Shown here piece by piece: positions 28,447 to 36,243 of a stretch of DNA of 64,000 nucleotides. This DNA is from CAVYXK01 sp963772445 (GTDB lineage Bacteria; Pseudomonadota; Alphaproteobacteria; Acetobacterales; Acetobacteraceae): assembly GCA_963772445.1 (NCBI GenBank), contig CAVYXK010000016.1, positions 124,001 through 188,000 of the forward strand, in the 5' to 3' direction. The position numbers were made by a program, and so were the translations under genes. The notes beneath the pieces were generated by a model. The model searched no databases and was not told the DNA's origin. It saw only the letters and a list, made by a program, of their open reading frames with translations. How positions within the stretch are numbered: the first letter of the stretch is position 1; the number at the start of each line of letters is the position of its first letter.

Positions 28447-28996
28447 GCAGGATCGTCCCGGTCCGCCGGATTTTCTTTTGCAACTGCATGATACCGTAGA
28501 CCAGCGCCTCTGCCGTGGGCGGGCACCCGGGGACATACACATCGACCGGCACGACCCGGTCGCATCCGCGCACCACCGAATAGGAGAAATGGTAGTAGCC
28601 GCCACCGTTGGCGCAGCTTCCCATGCTGATTACCCAACGCGGCTCCGGCATCTGGTCGTACACTTTGCGCAGCGCCGGCGCCATCTTGTTGCACAGCGTG
28701 CCGGCCACGATCATCACGTCGCTCTGTCGCGGCGACGAACGCGGTATGATCCCCAGCCGATCCAGGTCGTAGCGTGGCATGTAGGCGTGGATCATCTCCA
28801 CCGCACAGCAAGCCAGGCCGAACGTCATCGGCCACAAGCTGCCTGTGCGAGCCCAGTTCACCACGCGGTCGAGATTGGCGACGACGAATCCCTTGTGTTC
28901 GACCTCGCCGGTGATGCCTTTGATGACCGCGTCCTGTTCCGGCCCGGGCGGAAGCGCCTGACGGTTCCAGGCGATCGGGGGAGCGGTGTCGTTCAT
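28439..28996 (-). CDS. nuoB: NADH:quinone oxidoreductase subunit B
   Basis: The 185-residue protein holds [4Fe-4S] cluster N2, which donates electrons to quinone. The ligands are in FGLACCAVEMIH, SMGSCANGGGYY and VPGCPPTAEAL. The start MNDTAPPIAW gives the normal length and sits just after the end of nuoA (the nuoA stop is at 29001). It overlaps the GTG start of nuoC. The frame is intact. Confidence 0.96.
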   Translation of the reverse strand: MNDTAPPIAWNRQALPPGPEQDAVIKGITGEVEHKGFVVANLDRVVNWARTGSLWPMTFGLACCAVEMIHAYMPRYDLDRLGIIPRSSPRQSDVMIVAGTLCNKMAPALRKVYDQMPEPRWVISMGSCANGGGYYHFSYSVVRGCDRVVPVDVYVPGCPPTAEALVYGIMQLQKKIRRTGTILRG

Positions 28997-29000
28997 CTGA

Positions 29001-29366
29001 TTATTCCCATTCCAGGGCTCCTTTGCACCACTCATAAATGAACCCGACGGTGAGCACGGCAAGGAAGCCCAGCATGGAGAGGAAGCCAAACAGCCTGGTG
29101 TTGCCGAGGCTGACTGCCCAGGGGAACAGGAACGCCACTTCGAGATCGAAGATGATGAACAGGATGGCGACGAGGTAGTAGCGCACGTCGAAGCGGCGGC
29201 GCGCGTCGTCGAACGGCTCGAAGCCGCATTCGTAGGGCGACAGCTTGTCCGGGTAGGGCTTCTGCCGTGCCGCCAGCAGCGAGCCCACTATCATCGCTGC
29301 GCCGATCGCTCCTGCGATGACGGTGAAGACCAGGACTGGCAGGTATTCCGGAAGCACATAAGGCAT
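29001..29366 (-). CDS. nuoA: NADH:quinone oxidoreductase subunit A
   Basis: The 121-residue protein has three hydrophobic helices and the conserved loop SPYECGFEPFDDARRRFDVR, part of the quinone-access region at the NuoH/NuoD interface. DLEVAFLFPWAV is also typical. It is the first gene of the nuo operon, with about 180 bp to the upstream tRNA-Asp, so the operon promoter should lie at 29367-29544; no confident promoter hexamers were seen. The frame is intact. Confidence 0.96.
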   Translation of the reverse strand: MPYVLPEYLPVLVFTVIAGAIGAAMIVGSLLAARQKPYPDKLSPYECGFEPFDDARRRFDVRYYLVAILFIIFDLEVAFLFPWAVSLGNTRLFGFLSMLGFLAVLTVGFIYEWCKGALEWE

Positions 29367-29544
29367 GAAGTGACCCCTTCACCCACTCCGGCCGCCAAGT
29401 ACGCGCGCGCCGGACACGCGGCACCAGCCTACTGACGCACGCGCCTCCAGCGGTAGGACCTTAGCCGTGTCTGCGCCAGTGTGCCATAGGCGCCCCGGCC
29501 GCGGGAGCGGAACCGAAGGACCGCTGGGGCGCCACTGCGCCCGC

Positions 29545-29621
<77 letters not shown>

Positions 29622-29732
29622 AGCTTCTGCGGGAGCACTTAGGGCGGAGCATACAGGCCGTCAAGCGAAGCTGGGGGGGCCTTAATCCTCGCGTCATGGC
29701 CGGCCTTCGCCGGCCTTGACGAAACAATCGGC

Positions 29733-29761
29733 TTGCATCGGCATTGCTATCGCGCTAAGCA
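29733..29761 (+). promoter_or_regulatory. Candidate promoter of the small RNA unit
   Basis: TTGCAT (29733-29738) and TAAGCA (29756-29761) are separated by 17 bases, and another -35-like TTGACG lies at 29716-29721. The match to consensus is weak. It is listed because a terminator follows about 100 bases downstream with no coding sequence between. Confidence 0.3.
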
Positions 29762-29767
29762 TTGGTC

Positions 29768-29885
29768 ATGCGAAGCACGCGCTCGTCAAGCAACCGATTT
29801 TGGTACCGCTGGTATCCCATACCGGCGGCCTAGGCTCGCGCACGCAACGCAAGACCCCAAGCCGCCCCATCCAGGCGGCTTTTTG
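29768..29885 (+). ncRNA. Candidate small RNA ending in an intrinsic terminator
   Basis: The stretch from 29768 to 29885 has no credible ORF, contains the near-palindrome ggtaccgctggtatcccataccgg and ends in a strong terminator at 29860-29884. No plus-strand gene lies upstream of that terminator, since the tRNA is on the other strand, so a short independent transcript is the simplest explanation. The family is not recognised. Confidence 0.4.
29860..29884 (+). terminator. Intrinsic terminator
   Basis: AGCCGCC (29860-29866) pairs perfectly with GGCGGCT (29874-29880) across a 7-nt loop, followed by further T residues (tttt). The reverse strand lacks a comparable T run after the stem, so it works on the plus strand. 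Confidence 0.75.
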
Positions 29886-29943
29886 ACACGCTAACTTCAT
29901 AGAGAGACGCCTGAGTGGAGCGGCCCAAACAAAGGAGGCCGCC

Positions 29944-30096
29944 ATGCGCTTCTCCGAGTTCGACTTCGACGTGATCACCACCCCGGTGAGCCCCGCCAAG
30001 CCGCCGCCGAAGCAAAGCGAGACTGATCCGGTGCGGGAGCGACGACGCGGCGAGCGTGAACCGGCCGAGACGCCGGACGACAAGACGCCGCGCTGA
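29944..30096 (+). CDS. Hypothetical 50-residue protein with strong ribosome-binding site
   Basis: The ORF encodes 50 residues starting MRFSEFDFDVITTPVSP and ending in a charged, proline- and arginine-rich tail (RERRRGERE). It is preceded by aaaggagg, a near-perfect Shine-Dalgarno sequence, four bases before the ATG, which is the main reason to call it real. The N-terminus is acidic and aromatic, the C-terminus basic, with no hydrophobic segment or known motif. It sits just after the terminator described at 29860 and upstream of the CysQ-like gene. The function is unknown. Confidence 0.6.
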   Translation: MRFSEFDFDVITTPVSPAKPPPKQSETDPVRERRRGEREPAETPDDKTPR

Positions 30097-30154
30097 ACAC
30101 GCCGGCCCGCTTCATCGTTGTGGTCAGGCGCAGCGGAAGCTACACCTGACCCCC

Positions 30155-30919
30155 ATGGATGACGACGCCCTGCTCTCGCTCGCACGGGCCCTTGCCCGGC
30201 AAGCGGGCGAGGTGATCCTTGCCGTGCGTGCGCGCGGCTTCGATGTGCAGCGAAAGGACGATGCATCGCCGGTCACCGCGGCGGATCATGCGTCCGAAGC
30301 CATCATCGTGCGCGCCCTGCGCGCGGCTGCCCCCGATATCCCGGTCATCGCGGAAGAAGAAGTGGCGGCCGGCCGCGTCACGGCACCGACGGAGCAGTAT
30401 TGGCTGGTCGATCCGCTGGACGGAACGCGCGAATTTACCGCCGGCAACGACGACTTCGCGGTGAATATTGGCCTGGTGCGCGGTGGTCGGGCCTATCTAG
30501 GCGTTGTCGGCGTACCGGCGATGGGCGAGCTGTTCAGCGGCATCATCGGGCGCGGTGCCTGGAAATCGAGCGGAGATGGCGAGGTGCCGATCAGCGCCCG
30601 CCCACCGCCGAGCGAGGGACTGACCGTGCTGGCCAGCCGTTACCACGGCAACCATGCGCGGCTGGAGGCATTCCTGGCGGGACGAAGGATCGCGAAGGTG
30701 ATCAATTTCGGCTCGGCTGTGAAATTCTGCCGGCTGTCGGAAGGCGTGGCCGATCTCTACCCGCGCTTCGGCCGCACCATGGAATGGGACACTGCGGCGC
30801 CCCAGGCCCTGCTGGAGGCTGCCGGCGGTACCGTGCGCACGATGGAGGGCGAGCCGCTTCTGTATGGCAAGCCCGATTGGGCCAATCCGCATTTCGTCTG
30901 CACCGGCCGTCCGGCGTGA
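30155..30919 (+). CDS. cysQ: CysQ-like 3'(2'),5'-bisphosphate nucleotidase (inositol monophosphatase family)
   Basis: The 254-residue protein has the lithium-sensitive phosphatase motifs: the metal-binding Glu pair in VIAEEEVAAG, WLVDPLDGTREFTAGN with the DPxDGT motif, and MEWDTAAPQALLEAAGG near the C-terminus. CysQ removes the 3'-phosphate of PAP formed during sulfate assimilation. HisN-type or inositol phosphatases are alternatives, but REFTAGNDDFAVNIGLV is typical of CysQ. The start MDDDALLSLARALARQAGE gives the family length. It precedes the ABC transporter genes by 57 bp in the same direction. Confidence 0.85.
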   Translation: MDDDALLSLARALARQAGEVILAVRARGFDVQRKDDASPVTAADHASEAIIVRALRAAAPDIPVIAEEEVAAGRVTAPTEQYWLVDPLDGTREFTAGNDDFAVNIGLVRGGRAYLGVVGVPAMGELFSGIIGRGAWKSSGDGEVPISARPPPSEGLTVLASRYHGNHARLEAFLAGRRIAKVINFGSAVKFCRLSEGVADLYPRFGRTMEWDTAAPQALLEAAGGTVRTMEGEPLLYGKPDWANPHFVCTGRPA

Positions 30920-30976
30920 CCGGAGCAGCCGGCACGCAACTTGCGCTTCGTCGGGCCAAACCTCTAGGCTGACCGC

Positions 30977-31894
30977 GTGCTCGGCTACCTGCTGCGATCC
31001 CTGTTGCTTGCCCTGCTCGTCTGCCTGACGGTGCTGGTTCTCAGCTTCACTCTCTCGCATGTTGGGGGGAATCTGGCGATCAACCTTGCCGGGCCGGATG
31101 CCTCGGCGGAGACGATCGCCAAACTCCAACACGAGCTCGGGCTCGACCGGTCGCTGCCAGTGCAGTTTTTAGACTGGGCGGATCGGGCGGCGCACGGTGA
31201 CCTTGGCGAGTCATTCCTGTTCCACGAGAAAGTGTCGCATCTGATCGCCACGCACGTGCCGGTGACATTCACGTTGGGGATCGTCGCGATCGCCATCGCT
31301 CTCGCGATCGCCCTACCACTCGGCATCCTGGCGGCACTGCACGAGGGCGACGGGATCGATGTCGCGATCGGCCTGGTGGCGCTGGCCGGGCAGGCACTGC
31401 CGAGCTTCTGGCTTGGATTGATGCTGATCATCTGGTTTGGCGTTGATCTCGGCTGGTTACCGATTTCGGGCGTGGATGACTGGACCGGCTACATCCTGCC
31501 ATCCTTCGTGCTGGCGTTCGTCGCCATTCCCGCCGTACTGCGGCTGACGCGCAGCGGCATGGTAGACGCGATGCGGGCCGACTATGTGCGCACTGCGCGC
31601 GCCAAGGGCCTGTCGCGTGCCTCCATCGTTCTGAAGCACGCGTTCCGCAATGCGGCGATGCCGGTGGTCGCGGTGGCCGCCGTGCAGCTCGGTTTCATTC
31701 TGGGCGGCTCGGTGGTGGTGGAGGTCGTGTTCAACATCCGCGGCGTCGGTTATCTGGGGTGGGAGTCGATCCAGAAGGGCGACTTCCCCATCGTGCAGGC
31801 GGTGGTACTGCTGTTCGCGGTGATCTTCGTCGTGCTGACGCTGGTCGCCGATCTGCTCGGCGCGGCGCTGGACCCGCGGCTCCGGACGCGCTGA
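30977..31894 (+). CDS. ABC transporter permease, DppB type
   Basis: The 305-residue membrane protein is the first permease of a peptide/nickel/opine-class importer. The N-terminal part has the RSLLLALLVCLTVLVLSF helix, and the cytoplasmic EAA-like loop is seen in DYVRTARAKGLSRASIVLKH, which contacts the ATPases. The GTG start at 30977 gives the normal length. Its TGA overlaps the next permease ATG (TGATG at 31892-31896). The five genes to 36186 are one operon in the order permease, permease, ATPase, ATPase, binding protein. The substrate is not known. Confidence 0.9.
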   Translation: MLGYLLRSLLLALLVCLTVLVLSFTLSHVGGNLAINLAGPDASAETIAKLQHELGLDRSLPVQFLDWADRAAHGDLGESFLFHEKVSHLIATHVPVTFTLGIVAIAIALAIALPLGILAALHEGDGIDVAIGLVALAGQALPSFWLGLMLIIWFGVDLGWLPISGVDDWTGYILPSFVLAFVAIPAVLRLTRSGMVDAMRADYVRTARAKGLSRASIVLKHAFRNAAMPVVAVAAVQLGFILGGSVVVEVVFNIRGVGYLGWESIQKGDFPIVQAVVLLFAVIFVVLTLVADLLGAALDPRLRTR

Positions 31895-32724
31895 TGCGCC
31901 GGCATCGCGTGTCGCTGTGGATCGGTGCGGTGATCGTGGGCTTCACGGCGCTGGTTGCGATCTTTGCCCCACTGCTGGTGCCGCACGATCCCTTCGCTCA
32001 GAACCTGTCGCAGCGCTTCCTGCCGCCTGAGTGGCTGCCGGGCGGCTCGGCCGCCCACCTGCTCGGCACCGACCAGATCGGGCGGGATTATCTTTCGCGA
32101 CTGATCATGGGTGCGCGGATCTCGATGATGATAGGCACGACGACCATCCTAATGGCGGGGACGATCGGGACCACGCTCGGCGTGCTGGGCGGGTATTTCG
32201 GCGGGCCGGTCGATCGCGTGGTGATGTTCATCGTCTCCTGCCGGCTGGCGATTCCACTGATCCTGGTGGCGTTGACCGTCGTCGCGCTGATCGGCAGCTC
32301 GCTAGCGGTGGTGATGCTGACGCTGGGGCTGTTGCTGTGGGAACGGTTCGCCGTGGTGTCTCGCGCAGCGACGCGGCAAGTGTGCGAGCTGGATTATGTC
32401 GCCGCGGCGTGGGCGGCAGGGTGCTCGCGAAGCTGGATCATCCTGCGCGAGGTTCTGCCGAATATCATCCACAACCTGATCGTCATCGCCACGATCGACA
32501 TGGCGATCGCCATCCTGCTTGAGGCGGCACTGTCTTTCCTCGGCCTGGGCGTGCCGCCGCCGCTGCCGTCCTGGGGGCTAATGATTGCCGAGGCCAAGGA
32601 TTACATGTTCTTCAAGCCTTGGGTGATCGAAATCCCGGGGCTGGCGCTGCTGGTGCTGGTGTTCGGCATCAACTTGCTGGGCGACGGACTGCGCGACGTG
32701 CTGGGCGCCCAAACCGAGCGATGA
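31894..32724 (+). CDS. ABC transporter permease, DppC type
   Basis: The 276-residue membrane protein is the second permease. It has the expected HLLGTDQIGRDYLSRLIMGA motif of DppC-like proteins, the EAA-loop YVAAAWAAGCSRSWIILREV, and the C-terminal LGLGVPPPLPSWGLMI segment. It pairs with the DppB-type permease to form the transmembrane channel. Its stop overlaps the first ATPase gene start by four bases (ATGA at 32721-32724), supporting translational coupling. The frame is intact. Confidence 0.92.
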   Translation: MRRHRVSLWIGAVIVGFTALVAIFAPLLVPHDPFAQNLSQRFLPPEWLPGGSAAHLLGTDQIGRDYLSRLIMGARISMMIGTTTILMAGTIGTTLGVLGGYFGGPVDRVVMFIVSCRLAIPLILVALTVVALIGSSLAVVMLTLGLLLWERFAVVSRAATRQVCELDYVAAAWAAGCSRSWIILREVLPNIIHNLIVIATIDMAIAILLEAALSFLGLGVPPPLPSWGLMIAEAKDYMFFKPWVIEIPGLALLVLVFGINLLGDGLRDVLGAQTER

Positions 32725-33692
32725 GCGCCGTGTTGGAGATCGAGGATCTCAGCGTCAGTTTCGGCGCGCTGGTGGCGGTGCGCGGCATCAGCCTGACCGT
32801 GCAGCCCGGCGAGACGCATTGCCTGGTGGGCGAGTCGGGCTGCGGCAAGTCGGTGTCCGCCCTGTCGGTCATGGGCCTGCTGCCACGCGACGCCCAATTG
32901 AGCGCGGCGCGCATCATGTTCGGCGACACCGATCTCTGCCGGCTGTCCGAACGGCGGCTGGCACGACTGCGCGGCGATCGGATGGCGATGATCTTCCAGG
33001 AACCGATGACCAGCCTGAACCCGGCCTATACGGTCGGCTCGCAGTTGACCGAAGTCCTGCGCCGGCACCGCGGGACCAGCCGCGGCGAGGCAGCGGCCCG
33101 CGCCGCCGCCATGCTGGAGCGCGTCGGCATCAGCGCTGCGGAGATGCGGCTGGGACAATTCCCCCACCAGCTCTCCGGCGGACTGCGGCAACGCGTTATG
33201 ATTGCGATGGCGTTGCTCTGCGACCCTGAACTGTTGATTGCCGACGAGCCGACCACGGCGCTGGACGTGACGGTGCAGGCGAAGATACTTCGGCTGCTGG
33301 CTGGGCTACAGCGGGAGCTGGGGCTGGCGGTGCTGCTGATCACGCATGATCTCGGCATTGTCGCCCGCACCGCGCAGCGCGTCTCGGTGATGTATGCCGG
33401 CGAGATCGTCGAGCAGGCACCAGTTGCGGAGCTGTTCGCCGCGCCGACGCATCCCTATACGCGCGGCCTGCTTGCCTCCGTCCCCGTGCCGGGCAAGGTG
33501 CGCCGGGGCGAGCGGCTGGGGAGCATTCCCGGAATCGTACCGGCGATCGGCCGGGACTTCGTCGGATGCGCCTTCCGCGAGCGCTGTGCGCAGGCGGTCG
33601 GCTCGTGTGCCGCGCCGATTCCCGCGCGACAGGTCGGAGACGAGCATCGGTATCGCTGTCGGCTCGATCCCGCCTGGAGCGAGGCGGCGTGA
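32721..33692 (+). CDS. ABC transporter ATP-binding protein, DppD type
   Basis: The 323-residue ATPase has Walker A GESGCGKS, Q-loop sequence MIFQEPMTSLNP, ABC signature LSGGLRQRV, Walker B LLIADEPTTALD and the switch His in LLITHDLGIVART. A C-terminal oligopeptide-transporter domain contains a Cys-rich motif (GCAFRERCAQAVGSC), which in some relatives binds an iron-sulfur cluster. It forms a heterodimer with the next ATPase. The upstream open frame is antisense noise; the ATG at 32721 overlaps the permease stop. Confidence 0.94.
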   Translation: MSAVLEIEDLSVSFGALVAVRGISLTVQPGETHCLVGESGCGKSVSALSVMGLLPRDAQLSAARIMFGDTDLCRLSERRLARLRGDRMAMIFQEPMTSLNPAYTVGSQLTEVLRRHRGTSRGEAAARAAAMLERVGISAAEMRLGQFPHQLSGGLRQRVMIAMALLCDPELLIADEPTTALDVTVQAKILRLLAGLQRELGLAVLLITHDLGIVARTAQRVSVMYAGEIVEQAPVAELFAAPTHPYTRGLLASVPVPGKVRRGERLGSIPGIVPAIGRDFVGCAFRERCAQAVGSCAAPIPARQVGDEHRYRCRLDPAWSEAA

Positions 33693-34627
33693 CGCCGGCA
33701 ATCGAAACGGTCGGGTTATCGCGCAGCTTTGTGCAGCGAGCCGGCGCCTTCGATTCGTCCCGACGCGTGGTTGCGGTGGACGAGGTCTCGTTGTCCGTCG
33801 CACCCGGCAGCGCACTGGGTATCGTCGGCGAATCGGGCTGCGGGAAGACGACATTGGCGCGGATCATGTTGGGGTTGCTGCCGCCCAGCGCCGGTACTGT
33901 GCGCATCGACGGACGGTCGCTTGCCTCCATGGATCGGCGGGAGCGCGCGCGCCTGATTCAGCCGGTGTTCCAGGACCCGATGAGCTCGCTCAACCCTCGG
34001 CGGCGGATCGCCGACATTGTGGCGTTGCCGCTAATTGCGGCGGGAGGCGTGACCCGTCGCGAGCGGCGGCGGCGCGTGATGGCGATACTGGAGCGGGTCG
34101 GCCTGAGCGCCGCCACGGCGGCGCGCTATCCGGCCCAGCTCTCCGGCGGCCAACGCCAGCGGGTGGCGATCGCGCGAGCCCTGGTGATCGAGCCGCGTAT
34201 CCTGATTTGCGACGAGCCCACCTCGGCGCTGGACGTGTCCGTGCAGGCGCAGATCCTGAACCTGCTCGCCGAGCTGCGGGCGATGTTCAGCCTGACGCTG
34301 GTGTTCATCAGCCACAACCTGGCCGTAGTCGAGCATATCGCTGATGAAGTCGCGGTGATGTATCTCGGCCGCATCGTCGAGCACGCGGCCGCCGATGCGG
34401 TGTTCGGCACACCGCGCCATCCTTATACGCGGGCGCTGCTGGCCTCGGTGCTGACGCCGGAACCTGGCCTTGGGATTCCGGACGTGCCGCTCGGCGAAGG
34501 CTATCCGGATCCGGCCAATATCCCACATGGCTGTCGCTTCCATCCGCGCTGTCCGATCGCGATCCCGCTCTGCCGGACGGAGGAGCCCGCGCGGGCCGCA
34601 GTGGAATGTCACCTGGCACAGGCTTAA
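33689..34627 (+). CDS. ABC transporter ATP-binding protein, DppF type
   Basis: The 312-residue ATPase has Walker A GESGCGKT, PVFQDPMSSLNPRRRI, signature LSGGQRQRVAIARAL, Walker B ILICDEPTSALD and the switch His in FISHNLAVVEHI. The C-terminal domain ends with a Cys-containing CRFHPRCPIAIPLC motif, again typical of the DppF/OppF group. The GTG start at 33689 overlaps the stop of the previous ATPase gene (GTGA). Together with it, this subunit powers import. The frame is intact. Confidence 0.93.
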   Translation: MTPAIETVGLSRSFVQRAGAFDSSRRVVAVDEVSLSVAPGSALGIVGESGCGKTTLARIMLGLLPPSAGTVRIDGRSLASMDRRERARLIQPVFQDPMSSLNPRRRIADIVALPLIAAGGVTRRERRRRVMAILERVGLSAATAARYPAQLSGGQRQRVAIARALVIEPRILICDEPTSALDVSVQAQILNLLAELRAMFSLTLVFISHNLAVVEHIADEVAVMYLGRIVEHAAADAVFGTPRHPYTRALLASVLTPEPGLGIPDVPLGEGYPDPANIPHGCRFHPRCPIAIPLCRTEEPARAAVECHLAQA

Positions 34628-34662
34628 TCTGCGGTGTGGTTGCGAAACGAGGGAGAGAGGAT

Positions 34663-36186
34663 ATGAAGCGACGGACATTCCTGGGCACGGCGGCGGCAGC
34701 GGCGGCCCTGCCGGCCGCGTGCGACAGCGCGCTCGCGCAGACGGCGAAAGACACGCTGCGCATCACCTGGAGCAATGCGATCCCTGATGTCGACCCCTAT
34801 CGCAACAGCCTGCGTACCGGCCTGATTGTCGCTCACGAGGCATGGGACACGCTGATTTATCGCGATCCAACCAGTTTCAAGCTGGTGCCGGCGCTGGCCA
34901 CCGAGTGGAAATGGACCGACGCCACGACGCTCGATTTCACCTTGCGGGATGGCGTGAAGTTCCACAACGGCGACCCGTTCGGCGCCGATGATGTGGTATA
35001 CACGTTCCAGAGCATCATGCACGACCCGAAGGTGCTGGTGCCGAGCAACTTTGCCTTCATCGCCGGGGTGGAGAAGCTTGGCGAGAAGCAGGTACGCGTG
35101 AAGACGAAGAGCGTGTTTCCCTCAGCGCTCGAGTATTTCGCGATGGTGCTGCCGATCTACCCGAAATCGTATCGCGAGAAGATTGGACCGGAGCAATATT
35201 CGCAGAAGCCGGTTGGCACCGGCCCTTATCGCATCACGCGGGTGAATGGCTCGAGCGAGATCGACCTGGAGCGGTTCGAGGGTTATTATGCTGGCAGCCC
35301 GAAGGGCCGCCCGGCAATTCGGAATATCAAAATCATGGAAGTTCTGGACGCGACCGGCGAGCTGACCGCATTCATCAGCGGGCAGACCGACTGGATTTGG
35401 CAGTACAGTCCCGACCAGTTCGATAATCTGAAGGCGCTTCCGGGCAAGACAGCGCTCCGGGCAGGGTCGATGCGAATCGGCTATTTCCAGATGGACGCAG
35501 CCGGCCGTGCCGGGAAGGATAACCCGCTGACGAAACAGCAGGTACGCCAGGCGATCTGCTATGCGATCGACCGCACCGCCATCGCACATGATCTTGTGCA
35601 GGGCGATTCCCGCCCGATCGCCGCGCCCTGCTATCCGACCCAGTTCGGCTGCGACCAGAAGGCAGCGGCGGACTACCCGTGTGATCCGGCCAAGGCGAAG
35701 CAGTTGCTAGCAGAGGCGGGATATCCGAACGGCTTCTCGACCACAATTGTGACGTACATGCTGCCATTGTTCAGTGCGGCGCTGCAGAATTATCTGAAGG
35801 CTGTCGGTATCAACGCGACGATCCAGCAGTTGCAGGTGGGCGCCGAGGTTCAGAAGGTGAATGCTGGCGAGGCGCCGACCAATTTCGGAACCTGGGGCAG
35901 TTACTCGATCAACGATGTATCTGCCATCCTGCCCTATTTCTTCGGCGGCGGGCCGAATGACTATTCGCGGGACCCCGAAGTGGAGAAGCTGATCCGAGAG
36001 GGCGGGCTGGTGATGGACCCGGAGGAGCGTGCGAAGCGCTACGCCGACGCGATCCACCGGATTACCGAGCAGGCCTACTGGTTGCCGATGTTCACGTCGG
36101 TGACGCAATACGCGTTCGTGTCGAACCTGAACTTCACGCCTTTCCCGGACGAGCTGCCGCGGTTTTATCTGAGCAGTTGGAAATAG
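34663..36186 (+). CDS. ABC transporter substrate-binding protein, family 5 (DppA/OppA type)
   Basis: The 507-residue protein starts with a twin-arginine-like leader, MKRRTFLGTAAAAAALPAAC, followed by DSALAQT as a likely cleavage region. It is therefore exported, possibly by Tat, or possibly processed at the Cys as a lipoprotein. The mature part has the family 5 layout, with LRDGVKFHNGDPFGADDVVY and GTGPYRITRVNGS. It would capture peptides or other solutes for the permeases encoded upstream. The start at 34663 is supported by gggagagagg. A REP-like repeat and an IS1182-type element follow. The substrate cannot be read from sequence. Confidence 0.92.
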   Translation: MKRRTFLGTAAAAAALPAACDSALAQTAKDTLRITWSNAIPDVDPYRNSLRTGLIVAHEAWDTLIYRDPTSFKLVPALATEWKWTDATTLDFTLRDGVKFHNGDPFGADDVVYTFQSIMHDPKVLVPSNFAFIAGVEKLGEKQVRVKTKSVFPSALEYFAMVLPIYPKSYREKIGPEQYSQKPVGTGPYRITRVNGSSEIDLERFEGYYAGSPKGRPAIRNIKIMEVLDATGELTAFISGQTDWIWQYSPDQFDNLKALPGKTALRAGSMRIGYFQMDAAGRAGKDNPLTKQQVRQAICYAIDRTAIAHDLVQGDSRPIAAPCYPTQFGCDQKAAADYPCDPAKAKQLLAEAGYPNGFSTTIVTYMLPLFSAALQNYLKAVGINATIQQLQVGAEVQKVNAGEAPTNFGTWGSYSINDVSAILPYFFGGGPNDYSRDPEVEKLIREGGLVMDPEERAKRYADAIHRITEQAYWLPMFTSVTQYAFVSNLNFTPFPDELPRFYLSSWK

Positions 36187-36202
36187 CGGGAATTCGGCGC
36201 GG

Positions 36203-36243
36203 GACCCTCACCCGGTTCGCTTCGCGAACCGACCTCTCCCGCC
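36203..36243. repeat. REP-like repeat, copy 2, left part (split by IS)
   Basis: The sequence accctcacccggttcgcttcg, then cgaaccgacctctcccgc, is the left arm of the repeat family also seen at 11379-11434. Its partner arm gcgggagaggtcgg lies beyond the IS1182-type element at 37899-37912. The IS sits in the loop of the palindrome. Confidence 0.8.

Noticed and set aside
21517..29366. True pseudogenisation of the nuo operon
   Set aside because: Every break is a single base, conserved sequence resumes at once, and no substitutions of cluster ligands or deletions were seen; error is favoured, though not proved.
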